From CAZDGK01 sp964505035 (GTDB taxonomy: Bacteria; Patescibacteriota; Saccharimonadia; UBA4664), in contig CAZDGK010000028.1 of the NCBI GenBank assembly GCA_964505035.1, positions 1 through 17,414 of the forward strand: 17,414 nt of DNA, read 5' to 3'. Under the pieces are notes generated by a model. That model was not told the DNA's origin. It did not search any database and worked only from the letters and a program-made list of their open reading frames with translations. The position numbers were made by a program, and so were the translations under genes. The stretch's first letter is position 1. Each line of letters opens with the position of its first letter. Below are positions 12,624-17,414 of the stretch, piece by piece.

Positions 12624-13346
12624 CTACTGAACCACCTGCCATTTACCGCCGTCATTGTGCAATGTTAGGCTGTAGGGCTTGGCGCTGAGCGTGACAACAG
12701 CGTAGCTAGCCGGCTCGATCTGATTGGGGCCAGTGGCTGATGGCCGGAAGACACCGCCCGTCACGCTGACACCAGGGTAGGCCGTCTTGAGATAAGCCAC
12801 CGCGTCGGACCTGGCCTGGTGGGCCGTGCGGGCGGCCGCGGCATCGCCCCGGGCCAGGGTGATGGTCTTGAGGACGCGCTCACACATGTCGGCGTACGGG
12901 TCGCGGGCCTGCACCGAGAGGTGGCCGCTAGCCCACATGTAATATTTGGTGTCGCCGGCAGCCGACTTGGAGGTAAAGACGGTGCCGTGCCAGGTCAGGC
13001 CATTGTAGCTGGCGCTGGGTAGCGGCCGAAAGCTGTCGAAGTTGGGCAGATTGTAGCGGGCATTGGGGTCGGAGCTATACTGCACGATGCAGCCGCCCAG
13101 GTCGGCCACTTTGGCGCCCGGTGGCAGGACATAGACGAGGCCGCCCGTAGTGTCGCCAGCAGCCAGCGTGGCATTGGAAGGATAGCGAAAGGTGTAGTCG
13201 TTCCAGCCGTCGGCGTAGGTTTTGCCAAGGCTGACGCCCGATGACAGAGCCACCCAGACAGCTACGACGAGCACGGTAACGACCCCGAGCGGCAGGATGA
13301 GGCGGCGAGGATTGCTGGCTTGGCGGGTTCGTTTGGCGCGAGGCAT
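12624..13346 (-). CDS. Membrane-anchored extracytoplasmic protein, unknown function
   Basis: I do not recognise this 240-residue protein. It has a basic N-terminus, MPRAKRTRQASNPRR, one membrane helix at about 16-36 without a clear cleavage site, and a long domain that should lie outside the cell. The segment DGWNDYTFRYPSNATLAAGD and later short beta-rich motifs resemble the PsbP-like or lipoprotein beta-sandwich style seen in many small surface proteins, but only loosely. Two Cys (in GGCIV and DMCERV) could form a disulphide. The ATG at 13346 lies 3-4 bases downstream of the expected transcription start, and no binding site is seen, so the mRNA is nearly leaderless. It stands alone between the cupin terminator and the RNA region. 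Confidence 0.65.
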   Translation of the reverse strand: MPRAKRTRQASNPRRLILPLGVVTVLVVAVWVALSSGVSLGKTYADGWNDYTFRYPSNATLAAGDTTGGLVYVLPPGAKVADLGGCIVQYSSDPNARYNLPNFDSFRPLPSASYNGLTWHGTVFTSKSAAGDTKYYMWASGHLSVQARDPYADMCERVLKTITLARGDAAAARTAHQARSDAVAYLKTAYPGVSVTGGVFRPSATGPNQIEPASYAVVTLSAKPYSLTLHNDGGKWQVVQ

Positions 13347-13356
13347 TCCGCTTATG

Positions 13357-13364
13357 ATAATAGC
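13357..13364 (-). promoter_or_regulatory. Extended -10 promoter of the 240-aa gene
   Basis: TGC-TATTAT on the minus strand, ending at 13357, only 11 bases from the ATG at 13346. No -35 is evident. Confidence 0.45.
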
Positions 13365-13389
13365 ATGCGGCGGGGATTAAATCCGGAGT

Positions 13390-13417
13390 GCGGCCACCGT
13401 GCGATTACGGTGGCCGC
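13390..13417 (-). terminator. Terminator-like hairpin after the cupin gene
   Basis: GCGGCCACCGT, loop, ACGGTGGCCGC: a perfect 11-bp stem (13390-13400 with 13407-13417) between the cupin stop and the next promoter. The minus-strand continuation ACTCCGGATTTAATC has only a poor U-run. Confidence 0.55.
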
Positions 13418-13448
13418 TTGGTTTGGCGCAGCTCAGGCTGCCGGCAAT

Positions 13449-13814
13449 CTACCCGGCCCGGTCAGCCTCAGCCTTGGTCTTGTGGATGGTGCCTTCGGGA
13501 TGGTGCGGCGGGGCGTATGCCGTGATGATTTTCATGGCTGACTCGCCCTTGGTGACGAAGTTGTGGCGGGTGCCGGCTGGCACGACGACAATGTCACCGG
13601 TGTTGAAGTCGGCGGATACGCCGTCGAGAACGACTTCGCCCGCTCCCTCAACGAGGAGCAGGGTTTGATCATTGTCTGGGTGGACTTCCTCACCGATCTC
13701 GCCGCCGGACGGGATGCTCATAATCACAATCTGGATATGGCGCGAGGTGGCCAGGACGCGGCGGAAGTAATCATTGGTCTTGGCTTGTTGAATGGCGTCT
13801 TTGAGGTGGTTCAT
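13449..13814 (-). CDS. Small cupin-domain protein
   Basis: A single-domain cupin of 121 residues. Cupin motif 1 is E43-V-H45-P-D-N-D-Q50 through E56-G-A-G-E, and motif 2 is P79-A-G-T-R-H84-N-F. H45, Q50, E56 and H84 lie where the metal ligands of cupin_2 proteins usually do, with Gln replacing the second His. Such proteins range from isomerases and dioxygenases to sugar or metal binders, so no substrate is proposed. ATG 13814 has AAGGAG eight bases upstream. Its promoter region carries a Crp/Fnr-type palindrome at 13865-13880, and the Crp/Fnr-family regulator gene lies immediately upstream, so it is probably a direct target. Confidence 0.85.
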   Translation of the reverse strand: MNHLKDAIQQAKTNDYFRRVLATSRHIQIVIMSIPSGGEIGEEVHPDNDQTLLLVEGAGEVVLDGVSADFNTGDIVVVPAGTRHNFVTKGESAMKIITAYAPPHHPEGTIHKTKAEADRAG

Positions 13815-13837
13815 CAGATAATCTCCTTACTGCTGAC

Positions 13838-13880
13838 ATGGTAGGTCATCCCGGACTCGACGACAGTGACGCGCCTCACA
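13838..13880 (-). promoter_or_regulatory. Crp/Fnr-type site and -10 of the cupin promoter
   Basis: Palindrome AGTGA-CGCGCC-TCACA at 13865-13880 and -10 TACCAT (minus strand, 13838-13843). The site centre lies 32 bases from the -10 centre, near -41.5 relative to the expected start: the class II activation position. No -35 box is present. Confidence 0.65.
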
Positions 13881-13898
13881 CTTGGGCTACGACGCTAG

Positions 13899-14546
13899 CT
13901 AGAGCTCGCGGCTGACAGACGCCGCCAACTGCTCGATATCGTTTATCCAGATTTCATTTTTGATAACTGATATGAGGCCTTCGCTCTTGAGTTTACGGAT
14001 TTCTCGGCTGACCGTTTCGCGGGCGAGACCAGCATGAGTGCCGATGTCGGACTCGGTCAGCGAAATGGCCACACCTTTGGCTCGGAGCTCACCGAAACGG
14101 CGGGCTTCAATAAGCAGTTCATAGAGCACGCGGCTGCGGGCGGTGCCGGCCATGAGGTGTGCCAGCCGGCCAAGCAGCCCATCGGTGCCCTTGAAGACGC
14201 GGCCGAGGAGGTCGTAGGTGACATCGGCATTAGACTTGAGAAAGCCAACAACCTCATCAATGGGGGCTAGTTTTAGCTCAATGTCGGTTTCGGCTTCGTA
14301 AAAGTAAACGTTGGGGGTTTTGTTTATAGCGTAGGATATGGGAAAGAATGCGGGCGGCTTAAAGACATTGAGTACGACCTCATCACCGCGATACGAGATG
14401 TCGTACTCTTTCACCTTGCCCTCGAGCAAATGAAAGACGTGGGCGGGCTCGTCATGGGCATGAATAAGAATCTGCCCTTTGTGATAGTGCCGGCTCGGAT
14501 ACGACTCGAAAAATCGTTCAATTTTTTGAGCGACGGTTTGATCCAT
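13899..14546 (-). CDS. Crp/Fnr-family transcription regulator
   Basis: A 215-residue regulator with an N-terminal cyclic-nucleotide-type jelly roll (about 20-100), a dimerisation helix (about 105-135) and a C-terminal winged helix. The recognition helix A-R-E-T-V-S-R-E-I-R-K-L (175-186) has the R-E-x-x-S-R arrangement that contacts TGTGA or TTGAT half-sites in Crp and Fnr. There are no Cys for an iron-sulphur cluster, and the cAMP pocket consensus is not evident, so the signal is unknown. I chose ATG 14546 (MDQTVAQ) over the upstream in-frame ATG at 14618. An extended -10 TGG-TATAGT (14553-14558) ends seven bases before it, so the mRNA is leaderless and the longer start would lie upstream of the promoter. 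Three nearby promoters carry matching sites. Confidence 0.88.
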   Translation of the reverse strand: MDQTVAQKIERFFESYPSRHYHKGQILIHAHDEPAHVFHLLEGKVKEYDISYRGDEVVLNVFKPPAFFPISYAINKTPNVYFYEAETDIELKLAPIDEVVGFLKSNADVTYDLLGRVFKGTDGLLGRLAHLMAGTARSRVLYELLIEARRFGELRAKGVAISLTESDIGTHAGLARETVSREIRKLKSEGLISVIKNEIWINDIEQLAASVSREL

Positions 14547-14552
14547 GCTCCC

Positions 14553-14561
14553 ACTATACCA
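14553..14561 (-). promoter_or_regulatory. Extended -10 promoter of the Crp/Fnr gene, leaderless start
   Basis: TGG-TATAGT on the minus strand; expected transcription start at or within a base or two of A of the ATG at 14546. No matching -35 was seen. Confidence 0.5.
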
Positions 14562-14651
14562 GGAGTAGAGGCTGAGATTGGTCACGAGACGACTGCCGAA
14601 TGGCTGAGTGGAGTGCATGTAACTGTCCTCGAATTATGCCCAGAGTATTGA

Positions 14652-14792
14652 TCAGGTTTTTTGGGCAATTTGTTTCCAGAGCCAGATGCCGAGCAAAACC
14701 AGATCTACGAGCACCACTAGCCAGAGCAAAAATGCCCATCCGCCCGTAGCGCCCATCATGCCGGCTGGCCCGTAAGTCCAATTGGTCATCAT
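14652..14792 (-). CDS. Small membrane protein, 46 aa
   Basis: A short gene with one membrane helix. The product starts MMTNWTYGPAGMMGATGGWA, followed by a hydrophobic helix from about residue 20 to 39 and a tail WKQIAQKT. AAGGAG lies nine to ten bases before the first of two adjacent ATGs (14792, 14789). The Met/Gly/Trp-rich lead followed by one helix recalls the N-termini of small SHOCT-type membrane proteins, but the SHOCT tail is missing. It follows the 112-aa gene by 15 bases and closes the three-gene unit that starts at 15484. Its function is not evident. Confidence 0.7.
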   Translation of the reverse strand: MMTNWTYGPAGMMGATGGWAFLLWLVVLVDLVLLGIWLWKQIAQKT

Positions 14793-14807
14793 TGTGTGGT
14801 TCTCCTT

Positions 14808-15146
14808 CTAGCTGATTAATTCGGTGGTTGGAATGATGCGACTTCGGGTCTTTTTGTCGGTTGGCAACCCAGTAAGCAGGAGGTAGCCTTGCCACTGACC
14901 GTTGCCAACATGCAGCTCTAGGTGCGGGAGGTCGGCGTATTTGGGCTCACCCTCGACTTCATACAGGCGGTAGCGGCCGACCGCCAGGACATGGTCGATT
15001 TTGTGCGGGCGGTGAGTGGTGACGAGGATTTCGCCGATGTCTTTGGCCCAGACCCAGGCATAGGCTTTGCCGTCCAGGTACAGAACCTTGACCTGGGATT
15101 TGGTTTCGATCAGCCTGTAGTCACCTTTGGCTATCACGGTGATCAC
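14808..15146 (-). CDS. Protein of unknown function, 112 aa
   Basis: I do not recognise it. The product MITVIAKGDYRLIETKSQVK... is predicted all-beta in its first half, with Y-R-L-x-E repeated (DYRLIE at 9-14, RYRLYE at 58-63) and HVGNGQWQGYLLLTGLPT near the end. It has no membrane segment. GTG 15144-15146 is chosen as start: it overlaps the stop of the four-helix gene as GTGA, has GGGGG upstream, and matches where the protein-like sequence begins. A longer in-frame ATG at 15338 runs antisense-like through the upstream gene and gives an Arg-rich non-protein-like extension. Translation is therefore coupled to the membrane gene upstream. Confidence 0.7.
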   Translation of the reverse strand: MITVIAKGDYRLIETKSQVKVLYLDGKAYAWVWAKDIGEILVTTHRPHKIDHVLAVGRYRLYEVEGEPKYADLPHLELHVGNGQWQGYLLLTGLPTDKKTRSRIIPTTELIS

Positions 15147-15484
15147 GATAGCCCCCAGCCGTGGCGCACCGTCGCGAGCAGCCACAAGGCGAGGATGTCG
15201 GCGGCGAGGGCATAGAAGGCGAGGGCGCTCCCGGTGATCAGCCCGGCGACGATCAGCACCAAGGCGAGGCCGCCCATGACTGACAATATGATCGACCAGC
15301 CTGAACCGCTTGTCATACTGATGGACCCGGTAGCGCACATGGCTACGCCAATGGCACCGAGGACGAGAATTCCGAGGCGGGGGCCAGTGAGCCAGCTTGA
15401 CCAGTTCTGGGACTTGGCGTAGACCAACAACCCAGTGCCGGCGGCGAGGACGGTGGTTACGGCGTCTTTCCAGGAAAGTGCCAT
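15143..15484 (-). CDS. Four-helix membrane protein, 113 aa
   Basis: The protein MALSWKDAVTTVLAAGTGLL... has about four hydrophobic segments (roughly 8-23, 36-55, 64-84 and 87-106) joined by very short loops, and so is almost wholly inside the membrane. No transporter or enzyme motif is visible. AAAGGAG seven to eight bases upstream fixes ATG 15484. It leads the unit 15484-14652 (three genes, with a GTGA overlap and a 15-base gap). Two Crp/Fnr-type palindromes stand upstream, so the unit is probably controlled by the regulator at 13899-14546. Confidence 0.75.
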   Translation of the reverse strand: MALSWKDAVTTVLAAGTGLLVYAKSQNWSSWLTGPRLGILVLGAIGVAMCATGSISMTSGSGWSIILSVMGGLALVLIVAGLITGSALAFYALAADILALWLLATVRHGWGLS

Positions 15485-15513
15485 GGTAGTCTCCTTTCGG
15501 CTATTACAGCTCT

Positions 15514-15580
15514 AGGATAGTTCATAACTGATGGCGAACGCGTTGATGCGCCTCAAGGCTGGTGCGTGATGCGCGTCACA
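15514..15580 (-). promoter_or_regulatory. Tandem Crp/Fnr-type sites and -10 of the membrane-protein unit
   Basis: TTGA-TGCGCC-TCAA at 15543-15556 and CGTGA-TGCGCG-TCACA at 15565-15580, centres 23 bases apart. -10 TATCCT (minus strand, 15514-15519). The nearer site is centred 33 bases from the -10, near -42, and the farther one near -65. Confidence 0.6.
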
Positions 15581-15601
15581 GAACACTAGCACCGGCCTCA
15601 G

Positions 15602-15667
15602 CTACCCGGTAACGATGCTCATAGGATGACGCAGGAGGGTGCAGAGCTGATAGCGTGAGATCTTCAT
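15602..15667 (-). CDS. Micro-ORF of 21 aa with its own promoter and strong binding site
   Basis: The frame encodes MKISRYQLCTLLRHPMSIVTG and a stop. It is supported by GGAGGT eight bases upstream of the ATG at 15667 and by a promoter with a perfect Crp/Fnr palindrome (15715-15730) and -10 TACAAT (15688-15693). The mRNA would then enter the next regulated promoter region. It may be a leader peptide or a short regulatory or membrane-active peptide; no family can be named. The basic N-terminal half and single Cys are its only features. Confidence 0.5.
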   Translation of the reverse strand: MKISRYQLCTLLRHPMSIVTG

Positions 15668-15687
15668 GGCACTTACCTCCGCCTCAT

Positions 15688-15730
15688 ATTGTAGGTCTAC
15701 TACAGATGGCCGGCTGTGAGATGCCTCACA
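15688..15730 (-). promoter_or_regulatory. Crp/Fnr-type site and -10 of the micro-ORF promoter
   Basis: TGTGA-GATGCC-TCACA (15715-15730) matches the classical Crp consensus half-sites on both sides. -10 TACAAT (minus strand, 15688-15693); centre-to-centre distance 32 bases, near -41.5. Confidence 0.65.
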
Positions 15731-15736
15731 AGTGCC

Positions 15737-15772
15737 AAAAAAGGGGCCGGGGAGCAATGCGCTCTCCGGCCC
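15737..15772 (-). terminator. Terminator of the secreted CHAP-propeller gene
   Basis: GGGCCGGAGAGC (15772-15761 on the minus strand), loop GCATT, GCTCCCCGGCCC (15755-15744), then CTTTTTT. One internal mismatch, strong U-tract. Confidence 0.88.
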
Positions 15773-15787
15773 TTGGGCTAGTCGGAA

Positions 15788-17326
15788 CTAGAAGGTGCCG
15801 ACCTGCCAGGCCACGACGGGATTGCCGTTGCCCCACGACACGTCCTTGACATTGCTGCCGACGGCCGTGTAGACGTGCGAGACGCCGGATGTGATCTGCG
15901 ATGACACGCTAGTCAGCGCGCCGACGCTAGTGACCTGCCACTGAGTCAGTGACTGGCCGCCGCCCCAGGCGATCTCGTTGACACCGCCATTGCTCGTGCC
16001 GGCGAAGACGTGGAACACGCCGCCGACGTACTGGGAGCTGATGTCCTTGACGGTAAGCGAGGGGAAGTATCCCACCCGCCACCTGGTCAGCGGTGCACCA
16101 TTGCCCCAGGAGATGTCGTAGACGTCCGTGCCGATGGCGGCGAGGACGTGCTGGACGCCACCGGAATCGAGCTGCGACGACACCCGACTGACTGACCCGC
16201 CAGCGTTCCAGACGGACCAGACGGTGACCGGGTTGCCGTTGCCCCACGAAACATCGTAGACGTTGGTGCCCGCGGATGCGTAGACGTGCGGGCCGCCGCT
16301 GACGTACTTGGAGCTCAGGCTGGTGACGCTGGCGCCCAGGTTGGTGACCTGCCACTGCACGAGTGACTGGCCATTGCCCCAGGCGATCTCGTTGACGCCC
16401 CCGGCACTGGTGCCGGCGAAGACGTGGAACACGCCGCCGACGTACTGGGAGCTGAGATCGGTGACTGTGGCGCCCGGGAAGTTCCCGACCTGCCACGAGG
16501 TGACCGGATTGCCGTTGCCCCAGGACACGTCCTGGACGGCGGCGCCGGTAACCGCGAACACGTGCTGCACGCCAGCAGCGTCGATCTGGGAAGAGACTCG
16601 GGTGATGTTGACACCCAGGTCCTTCACCAGCCACTGCACGAGCGGCGCACCGTTGCCCCACGACACGTCGTAGAGCTTGGTGCCGACGGCCGCGTAGACA
16701 TGCTGCACGCCGGCGCCGTCCACCTGCGATGAGATGGCGGCGACGCCGGTCGCCCCAGCTGTGCCGAACCGCCAGATCTTGACGATGCTGCCGGAGGCCC
16801 AGACGTAGGGGTCGAACGTGTGGCGCATCACCTTCTGGTCGTTGCCCCAGTTGGAGTCAATGACGTTGAAGGTGCCGTCGGTGTTGCGCGGCGCCCGGAT
16901 AATCGTCGTGTGCAGACGATTACTTGAGGTGTAGGGCGCCGTGTACAACGACTCGGCCGTGGCGTCGGTACTGCCCGCCGGGGTGATCTGAATGATGTCG
17001 CCCCGAGTGGCGGCCGCCGGGTCGGTGATCTCCGTGGCACCAGCGTTGGCGAAGCCAGTCTGGTAGCCGGAGGGGTACGACCCGGTGACATCCCGGACCA
17101 CATCGCCGACGAAAGCCTTGCACTGGACGCCATTGGTGGCGTACGCGTACGCGCCATCGGCAAACGTCTCGGCTTGGTCGGCGATGCTACTGGTGACGAT
17201 GGCGGCGGCGGCCGGTGAGGCAGTCAGGGTGACAGCCACGGCGCCGGTACCCACTAACAGCGCGAACGCCACCAGGGTGGTGCGGAGCCGGTGGAACCGA
17301 CCCTTCTTGCTGGATTTTTCCTGCAC
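15788..17326 (-). CDS. Secreted CHAP/NlpC-like hydrolase with seven WGNG repeats
   Basis: A 512-residue exported protein. The signal peptide (basic RFHRLR, hydrophobic 17-35, cleavage probably after the run of Ala near 41) is followed by a cysteine-peptidase or amidase-like domain, about 45-185. That domain has C69 in QCKAFVGDVV, G-D-I at 109-111, H139 in LHTTII and VIDSNW at 155-160, the order found in CHAP/NlpC-type cell-wall hydrolases. From about 195 seven repeats of about 46 residues each contain a (V/I)-x-W-G-N-G motif and SSQ-x-HV, probably a seven-bladed beta-propeller of lectin type for binding wall or host glycans. The start is GTG 17324-17326 with GAGGAG five bases upstream. Blades 2-4 and 5-7 are close copies at DNA level. 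Confidence 0.85.
   Translation of the reverse strand: MQEKSSKKGRFHRLRTTLVAFALLVGTGAVAVTLTASPAAAAIVTSSIADQAETFADGAYAYATNGVQCKAFVGDVVRDVTGSYPSGYQTGFANAGATEITDPAAATRGDIIQITPAGSTDATAESLYTAPYTSSNRLHTTIIRAPRNTDGTFNVIDSNWGNDQKVMRHTFDPYVWASGSIVKIWRFGTAGATGVAAISSQVDGAGVQHVYAAVGTKLYDVSWGNGAPLVQWLVKDLGVNITRVSSQIDAAGVQHVFAVTGAAVQDVSWGNGNPVTSWQVGNFPGATVTDLSSQYVGGVFHVFAGTSAGGVNEIAWGNGQSLVQWQVTNLGASVTSLSSKYVSGGPHVYASAGTNVYDVSWGNGNPVTVWSVWNAGGSVSRVSSQLDSGGVQHVLAAIGTDVYDISWGNGAPLTRWRVGYFPSLTVKDISSQYVGGVFHVFAGTSNGGVNEIAWGGGQSLTQWQVTSVGALTSVSSQITSGVSHVYTAVGSNVKDVSWGNGNPVVAWQVGTF
15996..16041 (+). repeat. 46-bp exact direct repeat, copy 1 (in the propeller gene)
   Basis: Identical to 16410-16455, 414 bases (138 codons, three blades) away. 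It lies in the SSQYVGGVFHVFAG part of the repeat. Confidence 0.9.
16410..16455 (+). repeat. 46-bp exact direct repeat, copy 2 (in the propeller gene)
   Basis: Identical to 15996-16041. Together they mark a duplicated three-blade unit and are a possible site of in-frame blade gain or loss. Confidence 0.9.
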
Positions 17327-17414
17327 TTCGACTCCTCGTCGAATGCTAGAGGCACGGGTTTTGGGCCGTGCCTATGGGAAAGATCGGGCGAATGCCCTGA
17401 TTAGTTATACGGAA
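17327..17414 (-). promoter_or_regulatory. Leader and probable promoter of the CHAP-propeller gene
   Basis: On the minus strand TATAAC (17403-17408 region) can serve as the -10. It is followed by two hairpins, GGGC/GCCC (17386-17397) and GGCACGG/CCGTGCC (17351-17372), before the GAGGAG site. The upstream part lies outside the window, so whether this is a complete riboswitch cannot be judged. Confidence 0.4.

Noticed and set aside
15120..15150. Operator-like inverted repeat CTATC...GATAG with GTGATCAC
   Set aside because: It lies within the overlapping stop/start of two genes and is imperfect. Coding constraint explains it well enough.
15147..15338. N-terminal extension of the 112-aa protein to ATG 15338
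   Set aside because: The extension overlaps the four-helix gene in another frame and encodes an Arg/Pro-rich shadow sequence. GTG 15146 with a GTGA overlap is better.

Overview
The window looks like a GC-rich bacterial chromosome segment, most likely from a Patescibacteria/CPR lineage such as Saccharimonadia. That placement is an inference from compact gene organisation, strong GGAG-type ribosome binding sites, a trigger factor-clpP cluster under a CIRCE element, and the style of the RpoB N-terminus. It cannot be proved without a search. No phage, IS or CRISPR hallmark was seen.

Layout. (1) 1-570: the 5' end of rpoB on the minus strand, with its promoter and structured leader. Its reading frame carries an in-frame TAA 111 codons in. 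(2) 597-8025: the most striking region, seven tandem plus-strand paralogues (216-226 aa). Each encodes a short N-terminal motif, a two-helix membrane hairpin, an Arg-rich segment and a helical cytoplasmic tail. Each copy has its own sigma-70 promoter with a 17-bp spacer, a leader of about 30-36 nt and a near-identical GGCGCC terminator. The terminator's U-tract runs almost directly into the next -35 box. Leader sequences split the copies into three classes (1-2, 3-4, 5-7). Between copies 2 and 3 lies a minus-strand pair: an unrecognised gene with a long structured leader, then an M28-family metallopeptidase. (3) 8038-11939: minus-strand cluster tig - HAD hydrolase - clpP - MFS transporter, with a perfect CIRCE (HrcA operator) upstream of clpP overlapping the HAD stop codon. 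(4) 12024-12623: tRNA-Phe with its terminator and about 490 bp of structured non-coding DNA. (5) 12624-15787: a membrane-anchored protein, a cupin, a leaderless Crp/Fnr-family regulator, a 46-aa membrane protein, a 112-aa protein, a four-helix membrane protein and a 21-aa micro-ORF. Three promoters here carry Crp/Fnr-type palindromes centred about 32-33 bp upstream of the -10 centre (near -42), the class II activator position. This points to a small local regulon of the neighbouring regulator. (6) 15788-17326: a secreted CHAP/NlpC-like protein with seven WGNG repeats, probably a seven-bladed propeller.

The best candidate for an undescribed system is the seven-copy two-TM array. It is built from self-contained promoter-gene-terminator modules with conserved architecture but diverged sequence. 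I do not recognise the family. The local Crp/Fnr regulon and the attenuator-like leader at 4001-4043 are secondary candidates.
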